Shown here in pieces: positions 27,781 to 36,533 of a stretch of 64,000 bases of DNA; positions within the stretch are counted from its first letter, which is position 1; each line of letters begins with the position of its first letter. The notes under the pieces are model-generated. The model saw only the letters and a list, made by a program, of their open reading frames with translations. It did not search any database and had not been told where the DNA came from. Source of the DNA: Bacilli bacterium (GTDB lineage Bacteria > Bacillota_I > Bacilli_A > RFN20 > CAG-826); contig CAAGAN010000032.1 of NCBI GenBank assembly GCA_900767825.1, positions 1 to 64,000 of the forward strand. Direction: 5' to 3'. A program made the translations under genes and the position numbers.

Positions 27781-27949
27781 TTTTCACCTCCTTTTTTCAT
27801 CTTGATGAGGCGATATTCTTCATTATGAATGGATTTAGCCTTATCAAGTTAAAGGGGTCACTTGCTTTTATGCCCCTTATATTTTGAATTTAACATTGCT
27901 CCAATTCGTGTCAATAAAAAATTTTCTAGGCCTAAAATACTTCATTTCC

Positions 27950-27975
27950 AAAAGAAAATGGGCCTAACGCCCATT
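27950..27975 (-). terminator. Terminator of the ylbF-rsmD-coaD operon
   Basis: On the minus strand AATGGGC pairs with GCCCATT around GTTAG, followed by TTCTTTT. Confidence 0.8.
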
Positions 27976-28000
27976 ACTTCAATCCATAAGTTAGCAAAGA

Positions 28001-28486
28001 CTATTTATTGGATTCTCTTTTCTTTAATAAAGCCAAATTTACACATGGTGGGACTAATTTAGACACATCCGCTCCATTATTAGACATTTCATTTATTGTT
28101 GAACTAGAAATAAAAGAAGTTTTGTTACTAGCCATAAAGAATACCATCTCAACTGAGTTATCAAGAAAACTATTCGCAGCAGCTAATTGGAATTCATATT
28201 CAAAATCAGTTATAGCCCTTAATCCACGGATAATATGACTTGAGCCATGTTTTTTTGCATAATCAACAGTAAACCCAGGAGTAAAATCTACATCAACATT
28301 TTCCAAATCCTTTGTAGCCTCTTTCATCAGGGCAAGTCTTTCCTCGACACTAAATTCGCTTTTTTTATTTGGATTAACTGCTAATAAAAGAGTTACATGG
28401 TCAAATAATCCCAATGTCCTTTTCAATATGTCCATATGTCCATTAGTAATTGGATCAAATGAGCCAGGATAAATTGCTTTTTTCAT
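28001..28486 (-). CDS. coaD: Pantetheine-phosphate adenylyltransferase
   Basis: 161 aa, full length. YPGSFDPITNGHMDIL holds the nucleotidyl-transferase T/H-x-G-H motif; IIRGLRAITDFEYEFQLA and FISSSTINEM are conserved CoaD blocks. Makes dephospho-CoA from phosphopantetheine and ATP. GAGGAAAT precedes the ATG. Follows rsmD by one nt, the usual rsmD-coaD pairing in Bacillota. Confidence 0.97.
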   Translation of the reverse strand: MKKAIYPGSFDPITNGHMDILKRTLGLFDHVTLLLAVNPNKKSEFSVEERLALMKEATKDLENVDVDFTPGFTVDYAKKHGSSHIIRGLRAITDFEYEFQLAAANSFLDNSVEMVFFMASNKTSFISSSTINEMSNNGADVSKLVPPCVNLALLKKRESNK

Positions 28487-28487
28487 A

Positions 28488-29027
28488 TTATTTCCTCAAC
28501 AATATCAATTTAGTATAACCGTATTTCTTGTATTTGACTTCGCTAAAACCTTCTAGATTTAGTTCAAGTTCTCCTTCATATTCTATTCCAATTCTACCCA
28601 TATTATCTAGCAATGATAATTTTTTAATCATATCGATGCTATTTTGATAATATTCCTTATCTTTATATGGAGGGTCTATATATATAAAGGAAAAGGAGAT
28701 TCCTAATTTAGATAAATGTTCTAAAGCAGCCAAATAATCCATATCCAATATAATCCCATTTCCTTCTTTTAATGAAGCTAAATTGGATTTAATAACCTTA
28801 ATCGCATCATTAGAAGCATCGACAAAATAAGATTTCTTTGCCCCTCTAGATAATGCTTCTATCCCTACTGCACCTGAGCCTGCAAATAAATCTAATGTAT
28901 TCCCATCTAAATCAAAACTAACCGCCGAAAACAATGCTTCCCTAACCATGTTTTTCGTAGGAATAGTCCTATCGTCTGGGGTAGCTATAACTCTACTTCT
29001 ATATTTACCGCCGATTATCTTAATCAT
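28488..29027 (-). CDS. rsmD: 16S rRNA guanine-N2 methyltransferase RsmD
   Basis: 179 aa from the ATG at 29027, whose A-T-G-A overlaps the TGA of the preceding gene; AAAGGA is spaced correctly for this start rather than for ATG 29033. IIGGKYRSRVI, LDLFAGSGAVGIEALSRGAK (SAM site) and FIYIDPPY (catalytic D-P-P-Y) identify it. Methylates G966 of 16S rRNA during 30S assembly. Confidence 0.95.
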   Translation of the reverse strand: MIKIIGGKYRSRVIATPDDRTIPTKNMVREALFSAVSFDLDGNTLDLFAGSGAVGIEALSRGAKKSYFVDASNDAIKVIKSNLASLKEGNGIILDMDYLAALEHLSKLGISFSFIYIDPPYKDKEYYQNSIDMIKKLSLLDNMGRIGIEYEGELELNLEGFSEVKYKKYGYTKLILLRK

Positions 29028-29386
29028 TTGCATTTCCTTTTCTCTTTAAAGGAAGAAAACAATATTTCATCTATTTGTTCATATAGTTTTCTAACTTCCT
29101 TAAAAGCATCCATATAATCTTTAACAACACCTAATGTATCTAATTCTAGTTTTATTTGATGTAATTCCTGCCTAGATTTAACAGTAAAAGGAGAATCAAA
29201 GCCAAAATGATTTAAGTCATCATCATATTTAGAAGATGCTAGTTTCATCTTAATTGATAATTCATTGGCTTTTAAATCGGTTGACATTATTTTCTCTTTT
29301 TCTTTAAGTAACACTACTCTAGGATCATTATCTAGATTAGTCTTAAGCAAATTAAGAGCTTCCAAGGTTTCTTGCTTCATAGGCAT
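29024..29386 (-). CDS. YlbF/YmcA-family protein
   Basis: About 120 aa, helical, from ATG at 29386 or 29380 (no clear ribosome site; a TTG at 29404 is also open). The pattern LNLLKTNLDNDPRVVLLKEKE and DTLGVVKDYMDAFKEVRKLYEQID matches the Com_YlbF family, whose members bind RNase Y and control mRNA maturation and competence in Bacillus. First gene of an operon with rsmD and coaD, also seen in other Bacillota. Confidence 0.75.
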   Translation of the reverse strand: MPMKQETLEALNLLKTNLDNDPRVVLLKEKEKIMSTDLKANELSIKMKLASSKYDDDLNHFGFDSPFTVKSRQELHQIKLELDTLGVVKDYMDAFKEVRKLYEQIDEILFSSFKEKRKCK

Positions 29387-29414
29387 AATTTTAGGATAAA
29401 ACAATAGAAAGTGC

Positions 29415-29420
29415 TATAAT
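29415..29420 (+). promoter_or_regulatory. Extended -10 box of def, leaderless
   Basis: TGCTATAAT (extended -10) with exactly 9 nt before the ATG of def and no ribosome site. The same layout occurs at spx and the RluA-family gene. Confidence 0.6.
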
Positions 29421-29429
29421 TCGCTTACT

Positions 29430-29981
29430 ATGCTTAAGATTGTTAAAGATTCAACCCCCTCATTAAGAGGAAAATGCAAGGAAGTAGAGCTTCCATTAAA
29501 TGAAAAAGATAGGCAAACCTTAATGGATATGCTTGATTATCTAAAGTTAAGTCAAGATGAAGAATTTAGGAAAAAGCATCCTAGTGTTAGGGAGGGTATA
29601 GGATTAGCAGCCCCTCAAATCGGGGTAAATAAGCAAATGCTAGTCATTTATTATCCAACTGGTGATAATAAAAACCCTTATGTTGAACTCCAATTAATAA
29701 ATCCTCGCATTATTTCTAATTCCATTAAGCTTTGCTATCTTTCTAATGGAGAAGGATGCCTATCAGTAGATAAGCCACATAAAGGAAGGGTATATCGTTA
29801 TTATAAAATAAAAGTCAGTGCCTATTCTTTAAAAGAAGAAAAGATGGTTGAGATAAATGCTAGAGGATATGATGCTATAGTACTTCAGCACGAAATAGAC
29901 CACTTACATGGAATATTATTCTATGACCATATCGATAAAATTGATCCATTCAAGAATATCCCTGGCTCGATAGAAATATAA
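29430..29981 (+). CDS. def: Peptide deformylase
   Basis: 183 aa. The three metal-site motifs are intact: GIGLAAPQIG, EGCLSV (Cys ligand) and QHEIDHLHG (two His and Glu). Removes the formyl group from new proteins. The ATG lies 9 nt after a TATAAT, so the transcript should start within a few bases of the start codon. A terminator follows, so it is monocistronic. Confidence 0.97.
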   Translation: MLKIVKDSTPSLRGKCKEVELPLNEKDRQTLMDMLDYLKLSQDEEFRKKHPSVREGIGLAAPQIGVNKQMLVIYYPTGDNKNPYVELQLINPRIISNSIKLCYLSNGEGCLSVDKPHKGRVYRYYKIKVSAYSLKEEKMVEINARGYDAIVLQHEIDHLHGILFYDHIDKIDPFKNIPGSIEI

Positions 29982-30001
29982 AAACTAGTAGACAAATAAC
30001 G

Positions 30002-30033
30002 GCAATGGAAGGCAACTTACCATTGCTTTTTTT
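30002..30033 (+). terminator. Terminator of def
   Basis: GCAATGG/CCATTGC stem with an 11-nt loop and seven T. Confidence 0.85.
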
Positions 30034-30121
30034 ATATCTGGATTAGTTAAAAACTGGCTGAATAAAAAATAGGTTGCAAAAAATCTATATACCTTATAAT
30101 AAAGAAAAAGGAGGAAAAGAT

Positions 30122-31369
30122 ATGTTTAGTACTTTACTCATATCTGCATTAGCGGCTTGTTTAGTTAGCCCTGCAACCACACCATCTCACGATTGCACCG
30201 ACAATTGCCTTAAAACACCATCCACAGCAATGACAGAGTATGACTTTCATTCTGATTTTAATCAAAGTAGCGTACCTTCTTCCACTCAATTAAACTTTAG
30301 TGCAACAACCTATTTTCAGAATCTTTTTGAATATTCGCCAATTAACCATGGCGGTTCTTGCGGTTATGTTTCTTTCATACAATATCTTTCGTATTTGGAT
30401 GCTTTTGTAAATGATAGCTTCATTCCGGAGTCATATGAAAGAAGTCAGGGAAATGTGGACACACTTCATCAGGCATTTTCCGTTTCTCCTGGCGTGCTTC
30501 GACAAAGTTACTCGCAAACAAACTTGTATTCAATCATTCAGGAGAATAAATCCACTGACTTTCAAATGTATTTAATGGATATTGTTAACTCTTTTAAAGA
30601 ACGCGATCAAAATCAATACAGTTCAGGAATAGGGATGTGGGATTACAACATCATCATCAATAGCCTTTATTCGTCATCGAACTATAATTTTTCCTATACA
30701 AGAGTCAGTTCTTTCGGCACTAACGCAAAACCAACAGATACAAATGTTGTAAACTGGTTCGATTCCTACGTAAAAGGTAAACTCGATTTAGGGCTTCCTG
30801 TAATTTTACACATAGGTCAATACGATTCGAGCACAAATAGTTTAAATAATTATCATTCCGTCGTTGCGTATTATTACGATGCTTTGGGAATTCATGCCAA
30901 TTTTGGATGGGGTTCTGACTCCACTGACGTTGCAATTAATTCAAGCTACCAAATAACCGAAGCCGGATTAATAGATATGTCCAATGTTCTAGTAACGCAC
31001 TCAAATAACTACTTAGTAGATGGAATAGAGTATTGCGGCTGTGGCATGCATAATCACCGATACATTGACCATTATTGTACGGTTTGCGCCGATTACACAG
31101 AGGAGCACGACTATCATGCTCCGTTTGTTTGGGTTAATTACTATCGTCACAGAATTACATGTGGATGCGGAGCCACAACTTTACAACCACATTCGGTGGC
31201 AAGTGGAAGTTTCGTGGGAGGTTTGGCCACATGTTTGGTTTGCGGTGGCAGTGCAAAAATGGGATTCACGCCATTGAGTGAAGATGAAATGGATTCTAAC
31301 AATAGCGGCCACGACCATGAAGAAATTTCCTCTTGTCTACACGGCGAAGAAACACAGGTCTACAACTAA
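30122..31369 (+). CDS. Secreted papain/C39-like cysteine peptidase with Cys/His-rich tail
   Basis: 415 aa from ATG at 30122 (AAAGGAGG upstream). A hydrophobic leader MFSTLLISALAAC could be a signal peptide or a lipobox at Cys13. The peptidase part has GGSCGYVSFIQYL (Cys about 80), NNYHSVVAYYY (His about 245) and NFGWGSD (about 260), the Cys-His-Asn order of papain-like C1/C39 enzymes. The last 100 residues hold CGCGMHNH, HYCTVC, CGCG and CLVCGG pairs spaced with His, like a zinc ribbon. Likely acts at the cell surface on peptides. Followed closely by a lipoprotein gene. Confidence 0.75.
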   Translation: MFSTLLISALAACLVSPATTPSHDCTDNCLKTPSTAMTEYDFHSDFNQSSVPSSTQLNFSATTYFQNLFEYSPINHGGSCGYVSFIQYLSYLDAFVNDSFIPESYERSQGNVDTLHQAFSVSPGVLRQSYSQTNLYSIIQENKSTDFQMYLMDIVNSFKERDQNQYSSGIGMWDYNIIINSLYSSSNYNFSYTRVSSFGTNAKPTDTNVVNWFDSYVKGKLDLGLPVILHIGQYDSSTNSLNNYHSVVAYYYDALGIHANFGWGSDSTDVAINSSYQITEAGLIDMSNVLVTHSNNYLVDGIEYCGCGMHNHRYIDHYCTVCADYTEEHDYHAPFVWVNYYRHRITCGCGATTLQPHSVASGSFVGGLATCLVCGGSAKMGFTPLSEDEMDSNNSGHDHEEISSCLHGEETQVYN

Positions 31370-31397
31370 AGAATTTTATTCTCGAAAGGAGACAGCT

Positions 31398-32456
31398 ATG
31401 AAAAAAAACATTTTTATAAATAAAATATCATTATTCTCGTTAGTTGGAATGTCATTAATAAGCTTAAGCTGCGCCAGCAAAAACTTTAATCTAAAAATAA
31501 TTAATGAAAAATCAGCAAAATTAGAAATTGAAAAGTTTAGATTTGATTATGAATATGAATATGCTACCCCTGGAGCTTCTTTAACTTATAACTATCTTTG
31601 GGATGGAACTAGCTTGCAAGATAGTCAAACCGAAGTTGTCCGTTATTATTTCTCTTTTTTAACTGAATATAAAGAAAGTAACAATACCTATTTTCTCGCC
31701 TATCTAAAACAATCAAAAATAAGCGAATATAAATCCTATCTAAAAGATTATGAACAAAAGAATAATCACGGGGATCAAAATTACCATTTCGTTAGCTATG
31801 ATAATGAAAAAGTCATAGATGGAAAATATTATTTTGCCCATCAAAAACTAGCCAAAGAAGATAATAACGACGTCATATATTATTCAAGCGAAAACATAAA
31901 AGACATCGTTTATAAAATAGATGATTATCAGCTTGTATTCGCTTGTTTAAGCAAGAAGGCTGTTATAAAGAAAAACCTCTCCAAAGATGAAACAATAGAT
32001 AAAGAAATCACCTTATATAGAAGAGCTGAATTGAGTTTTGATAACGAAAAATCAACACCTAAAGAATATATCTTTGAAACTAGAGAGAAATATAATCAAG
32101 AAAGCATAAAAAGGGATTTTGATTATGTTGGGGAGAAAATAGAAGCATATCCTGAGTCCTATAAAGAAAAGGAATACGCTAGTTTCCCTACTTTAGGAAT
32201 GGAAAACAATAACATTGATTCAGTAAGGGCGAATGTTATCAAGGAAAATGATGATACATATGTCATTCTTCCTAGATATATGAAATCTAACGACGCTAAA
32301 GTTGATTTATTAGATGAAGAAACAGTTTTGCAACCAAATGAAGATGTATTTGGAAAACACAAAAAGGAATTTAAGGAAGCTTTTAGAAAAGAATATAACG
32401 ATTTAGACGGATTATTTGATTATTCTAAAGTAATAGAAATAATGAAAATTAAATAA
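31398..32456 (+). CDS. Lipoprotein of unknown function
   Basis: 352 aa from ATG at 31398, with AAAGGAG 9 nt upstream; the longer open frame overlaps the peptidase gene and has no ribosome site. MKKNIFINKISLFSLVGMSL leads to lipobox LISLSC. The mature protein is rich in Lys, Glu and Tyr with no recognised domain. It lies 28 nt after the secreted peptidase, so the two are probably one transcript and may work together outside the cell. Confidence 0.75.
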   Translation: MKKNIFINKISLFSLVGMSLISLSCASKNFNLKIINEKSAKLEIEKFRFDYEYEYATPGASLTYNYLWDGTSLQDSQTEVVRYYFSFLTEYKESNNTYFLAYLKQSKISEYKSYLKDYEQKNNHGDQNYHFVSYDNEKVIDGKYYFAHQKLAKEDNNDVIYYSSENIKDIVYKIDDYQLVFACLSKKAVIKKNLSKDETIDKEITLYRRAELSFDNEKSTPKEYIFETREKYNQESIKRDFDYVGEKIEAYPESYKEKEYASFPTLGMENNNIDSVRANVIKENDDTYVILPRYMKSNDAKVDLLDEETVLQPNEDVFGKHKKEFKEAFRKEYNDLDGLFDYSKVIEIMKIK

Positions 32457-32601
32457 AAATTCGTTCGTTAAAACCTGATATATCCATAAAAGAAACCGTT
32501 TTCATGTTTTTGGCTTTTTGTTTTCCTTGTTTACTATGTTATAGTAATAAAGCAAAAAGACGAACATACTTTTGAAGGTGTCTTAGACGAGGTTATATTC
32601 T

Positions 32602-34269
32602 ATGGTACAAGAATCTCCAATTAATATTTATGCGCTCGGGGGATTAGGCGAGGTAGGTAAGAATACCTACTGTTTTGAAACCACCAATTCAATCATAATG
32701 GTCGATGCCGGTGTTAGATTCCCAGAAGCAAATTTACCAGGGGTTGATTATGTTATCCCTGATTATACATATCTAAAAAACAATAGGTCTAAATTAAAAG
32801 CCTTATTCATTACCCATGGTCACGAAGACCATATCGGAGGCATTCCTTTTCTAATCAGATCAATACACGTCCCCGTTATTTATGCACCTAGACTAGCCGC
32901 TGCCTTAATTAGACACAAGTTAGAAGACAATAGGATTAAAGACCCAGTCAAAATAGTTGAATACGATACAAATTCAATTATTAGGATTGCTGATGAATTC
33001 ACTGTCTCTTTCTTTAGAGTCACCCACTCCATCCCTGATTCATATGGAATTTGTATTGATACAAAGCAAGGTAGGATTATTGAAACTGGTGACTTTAAGA
33101 TTGATTTGACTCCAGTTGGTCCAAATTTTGAAATAGATAAATTAGCTAGGTTAGGTAGCGAAGGCGTTGATTTGCTCATGGCAGATTCTACAAACGCTGA
33201 AATAGAGGGCTATACCCCTAGTGAAACTAATGTCAGGGCCGGCGTAGAAGAAATATTCGAGAAAGCCCCTGGCAGAATAATTGTTTCTACCTTCTCAAGC
33301 AACATTAACCGTATCCAGCAAGTTGTTGAAGTTGCCGTTGCCCATAAAAGGAAGATATGCATCCTTGGAAGGTCAATGAAAAACGTCATCTCAATTGCAA
33401 GGGAATATGGTTATATAAAGATTCCAGATGTTTCCTTAATTGAAGAATCAATGTTAAAGAACTACCGTCTATCTGAAGTTTGTATTATTTGTACTGGTAG
33501 CCAAGGCGAACCAATGGCAGCCTTATCCAGAATTGTTTCTGGAGACAATAGAAATACCACCATCTATCCAGGAGATACAGTCATTTTCTCTTCTAACCCA
33601 ATTCCAGGAAATGGGGTTTTAGTTGATAGGTTAGTCAATAATCTAGTCAAAATGGGTGCTGATGTTAAACAAAATTCATTAGCATTCTCCCTCCACTCCT
33701 CTGGTCACCCATCTAGACAAGAATTACGTTTAATGCAACGTCTAGTAAAGCCAAAGTATTTCATGCCTGTTCATGGCGAATATAGAATGCTTAAGTTACA
33801 TGGCGATATAGCAATGCAACTAGGCATGAAGCAAGAAAACGTCTTTATTTGCGATAACGGCGATAATATTGTTCTTAAAAATCATAAGATTACAAGGGGT
33901 ATCCACATATCTGCCGAAGATGTCTATATCGACGGCAATGATCTTGATGGAGTTTCTGGAGCCATAATGTCAGATAGAGACATATTGAAAAACGATGGAA
34001 TGATATCGATTATCTTAACAATCGAAAGCAGGACCAATACTTTAATCGTGCCTCCAATTGTCTATGCTAGAGGATTCTCTTCTGCCGAAACTAACCACGT
34101 AGTCAGGCATTCCCAAATAAGAGCAGAAGAAGCTGTCAGGGAATTAATGAAAGAAAGAGTAAGTTTTGGTGAAATAAAAACTGCACTTAAGTCTGTTGTT
34201 TCTAAATATGTCGAAAGAAAAACAGGCAGAAAGCCAATGATTATTCCTTTAATCATGAATAAGGATTAA
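32602..34269 (+). CDS. rnjA: Ribonuclease J
   Basis: 555 aa, normal length. The metallo-beta-lactamase motif THGHEDHIGG, FRVTHSIPDSYG, ETGDFKID and the beta-CASP blocks (STFSSN, GSQGEPMAAL, SSGHPSRQEL, FMPVHGEYRM) are all present, followed by the C-terminal domain. RNase J degrades and matures mRNA and has 5'-exonuclease activity, which matters where many mRNAs lack leaders. GAGGT precedes the ATG; maf starts 2 nt after its stop. Confidence 0.96.
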   Translation: MVQESPINIYALGGLGEVGKNTYCFETTNSIIMVDAGVRFPEANLPGVDYVIPDYTYLKNNRSKLKALFITHGHEDHIGGIPFLIRSIHVPVIYAPRLAAALIRHKLEDNRIKDPVKIVEYDTNSIIRIADEFTVSFFRVTHSIPDSYGICIDTKQGRIIETGDFKIDLTPVGPNFEIDKLARLGSEGVDLLMADSTNAEIEGYTPSETNVRAGVEEIFEKAPGRIIVSTFSSNINRIQQVVEVAVAHKRKICILGRSMKNVISIAREYGYIKIPDVSLIEESMLKNYRLSEVCIICTGSQGEPMAALSRIVSGDNRNTTIYPGDTVIFSSNPIPGNGVLVDRLVNNLVKMGADVKQNSLAFSLHSSGHPSRQELRLMQRLVKPKYFMPVHGEYRMLKLHGDIAMQLGMKQENVFICDNGDNIVLKNHKITRGIHISAEDVYIDGNDLDGVSGAIMSDRDILKNDGMISIILTIESRTNTLIVPPIVYARGFSSAETNHVVRHSQIRAEEAVRELMKERVSFGEIKTALKSVVSKYVERKTGRKPMIIPLIMNKD

Positions 34270-34271
34270 TT

Positions 34272-34826
34272 ATGTTTATACTCGCTTCTTCTTCTCCTAG
34301 AAGAAAGGAAATATTAGCTAAGCTAGTCCCTTCTTTTAAAATTATCGTTCCTGATATTGATGAATCTATTTTGGATTTGCCTCCAAAAGATTTAGCATTA
34401 GAAGAATCAAAGGCCAAAGCCTATACGATTTCATCTAAATATCCAAGTGATGAAATACTTGCCTGCGATACAGTGGTAATATATGCGAACAAGGCATTAG
34501 GCAAACCACATAATAAAGAAAATGCCATTGCAATGCTTAAGATGCTAAATGGCAAGAAACATATTGTTACTTCCGGCTATACCTATATTGGAAATGGCAA
34601 AGAAATAAATAGGACTGTATCTACTGAAGTCTATTTCAATGAACTAAGTGATACTCAAATTGAGGAATACGTAAATAAATTCAAGCCTTTTGATAAGGCT
34701 GGATCATATGGAATACAAGATGATTATCCTTTAATAAAGGAAATTAAGGGCAGTTATTATAATGTCATGGGATTACCTATCGAAGATATAGCATTCCATG
34801 TCTATAAAACTAAGTTCAATCGTTAA
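34272..34826 (+). CDS. maf: Maf-family nucleotide pyrophosphatase
   Basis: 184 aa. LASSSPRRKEIL at the N-terminus, ACDTVVIY, GKPHNKENA and FNELSDTQIEEYV...KAGSYGIQD are the Maf signature blocks. Maf proteins hydrolyse non-canonical or excess nucleoside triphosphates to limit misincorporation. AAGGA at the end of rnjA serves as ribosome site, so the two are cotranscribed. Confidence 0.95.
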   Translation: MFILASSSPRRKEILAKLVPSFKIIVPDIDESILDLPPKDLALEESKAKAYTISSKYPSDEILACDTVVIYANKALGKPHNKENAIAMLKMLNGKKHIVTSGYTYIGNGKEINRTVSTEVYFNELSDTQIEEYVNKFKPFDKAGSYGIQDDYPLIKEIKGSYYNVMGLPIEDIAFHVYKTKFNR

Positions 34827-35199
34827 AAATCTTCTTATATACTTCGTTAGCGTCCCCTTTTAATACGAGGGTTAGCTTATTTGACATCAAGATAAATCCG
34901 TCGACCCCGGCGGATTTTAATTTTTCCTTGTCTAATTTTGAATAATCCTTTAGGTGGACTTCGATTCTAGAACCAATCAATTTATAATCGACTAGATTAT
35001 CGCTTCCCCCAAAAGAATCTATATATTCGCTTTTATTGCCTCTAATCTTGCTAGGTTCCTTTTTGCCATTCTTTTTTGAAAGGAAAAAGCAAAGCAAAAG
35101 GACAACAATTATTAAGCCCACCACTCCCAAAGCTAGATAAAGCGCATTTTGTTTTAAGAAAGAATTGAAATCAAGAACAAATAAATAAAGATTGAACAT
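34816..35199 (-). CDS. Membrane-anchored, Cys-less EIIB-like PTS domain
   Basis: 127 aa. One membrane helix at about 20-42, then a domain matching the glucose-type EIIB fold: YIDSFGGSDNLVDYKLIGSRIEVHL, DKEKLKSAGVDGFILMSNKLTLVL, DANEVYKKI. In true EIIB the motif reads D-A-C-x-T-R-L-R-V; here the phosphorylated Cys is replaced by Ile, so it cannot carry phosphate. It may be a regulatory or structural remnant. It overlaps the maf end by 11 nt. Confidence 0.75.
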   Translation of the reverse strand: MFNLYLFVLDFNSFLKQNALYLALGVVGLIIVVLLLCFFLSKKNGKKEPSKIRGNKSEYIDSFGGSDNLVDYKLIGSRIEVHLKDYSKLDKEKLKSAGVDGFILMSNKLTLVLKGDANEVYKKIFND

Positions 35200-35244
35200 A
35201 TATTAACCTTCCAAGTAGTATAATACCACAATAGGAGCCTAGTT

Positions 35245-35823
35245 ATGTCAAATGCAATTGAAATTGAAGCTAAAATATTAATAAGTCAGGACGATTATAG
35301 AAAATTAGCAAAGCTATTCCCTGAATGCCCTAGATATATTCAAACTAATTATTATATCGATTCAGAAGATAGAATATTAAATAAAGAAGGAATTGCCTTA
35401 AGAATAAGACAAAAAACCGATAGATTCGAATTAACTTTAAAAACTCCTTTATCACAAGGGTTATTAGAGAAGAATTGTGTCATTACCAAAGATCAGTTCA
35501 ATGATTTTAGGAATAAAGGAGTATTCCCAAAAGGAGATACATCTAGATTCTTGACCATGTTAGATATTGATTTGGATTCATTGAAGATACTTACATCTTT
35601 AACAACCGAAAGAATCGATGTCGAATATAAAGGCGGTTTGTTATCAATTGATAGAAATGTCTATTCAGATATCACTGATTATGAAGTTGAATTTGAATAC
35701 AATAACCTAGAAGGTGCAAAGACAATTTTATCTGAATTATTAGCAGAACACGGAATAAAAGAATTTACCTTCAGCAAGTCTTCAAAAACCCGCAGGGCAA
35801 TGGAAGCATTGAAAAACAATTAA
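35245..35823 (+). CDS. CYTH-domain protein
   Basis: 192 aa. EIEAKILI supplies the ExExK motif; LRIRQKTDRFELTLKTPL and the later EVEFEYNN and FSKSSKTRRAME strands complete the tunnel fold of CYTH/triphosphate tunnel metalloenzymes. Likely hydrolyses inorganic triphosphate or thiamine triphosphate, or binds polyphosphate, as for Bacillus YjbK. AGGAG precedes the ATG. Confidence 0.9.
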   Translation: MSNAIEIEAKILISQDDYRKLAKLFPECPRYIQTNYYIDSEDRILNKEGIALRIRQKTDRFELTLKTPLSQGLLEKNCVITKDQFNDFRNKGVFPKGDTSRFLTMLDIDLDSLKILTSLTTERIDVEYKGGLLSIDRNVYSDITDYEVEFEYNNLEGAKTILSELLAEHGIKEFTFSKSSKTRRAMEALKNN

Positions 35824-35835
35824 CACATGTATCGA

Positions 35836-35870
35836 AAAAAGGCCTAGATTGAACTGTCTAGACCTTTTTA
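35836..35870. terminator. Bidirectional terminator
   Basis: AAAAAGGCCTAGA pairs with TCTAGACCTTTTT with one mismatch around an 8-nt loop. It lies between the convergent CYTH gene and the spx operon and has A and T runs on both sides. Confidence 0.8.
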
Positions 35871-35881
35871 AATTGTCTAAA

Positions 35882-36526
35882 TTAATATAGTTTCTTATAT
35901 AAAATAAGCGAGCCAATAGAAAATAATAACGAAGAGAATAACCCAAAGAACAAAGGTAGGTCATTACTCAAAATAGAAGAAAAATCAAAATATCCTGCAA
36001 AATTAGCAAATACATCATTCCCTAGCATAAATAAGATAATTGATCCAAAAGAAAGGAATAATGAGAATATTGAAAACAATATAATCAAGACAGCATTCTT
36101 TTTTGCCTTAAAGCAAGACATATAGATGGCTATATTAATCAAAACCAACAAAAGGCAAATGCTAGAACAAAGAAGATAGATATTATTTAATACAGTCAAA
36201 TCTAACCCTTTGTTTGTTATCAAGGAACCAATTAATTGATAACTGCCCCCAACAAAGTAACAGGCGCCTAAAATTATAGAAGAAGTCAATAAAGTAGTTC
36301 TATCTTTGTTTATATAGCCAATTATTAATCCTAATAAACCCATAAAAGATATTAAAGACGATAAGGCTAATAATAAATTAGGTAAATCTAAAATAGAGAT
36401 ACCATTAACAAGATTCTTGAAATAGGAAAAGTCATAAAAATATAAAACATTACATCCAAAGAAAACTACAAATGAGAGGATGCCCATTATTAGGAATAAA
36501 GGTTTTTTAATAGGTGCGTTCTTCAT
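35882..36526 (-). CDS. Multi-pass membrane protein downstream of spx
   Basis: 214 aa with six predicted membrane helices and short loops; no family recognised. It starts 7 nt after the spx stop and has no clear ribosome site of its own, so it should be translated from the spx transcript. Confidence 0.7.
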   Translation of the reverse strand: MKNAPIKKPLFLIMGILSFVVFFGCNVLYFYDFSYFKNLVNGISILDLPNLLLALSSLISFMGLLGLIIGYINKDRTTLLTSSIILGACYFVGGSYQLIGSLITNKGLDLTVLNNIYLLCSSICLLLVLINIAIYMSCFKAKKNAVLIILFSIFSLFLSFGSIILFMLGNDVFANFAGYFDFSSILSNDLPLFFGLFSSLLFSIGSLILYKKLY

Positions 36527-36533
36527 AATCTAA

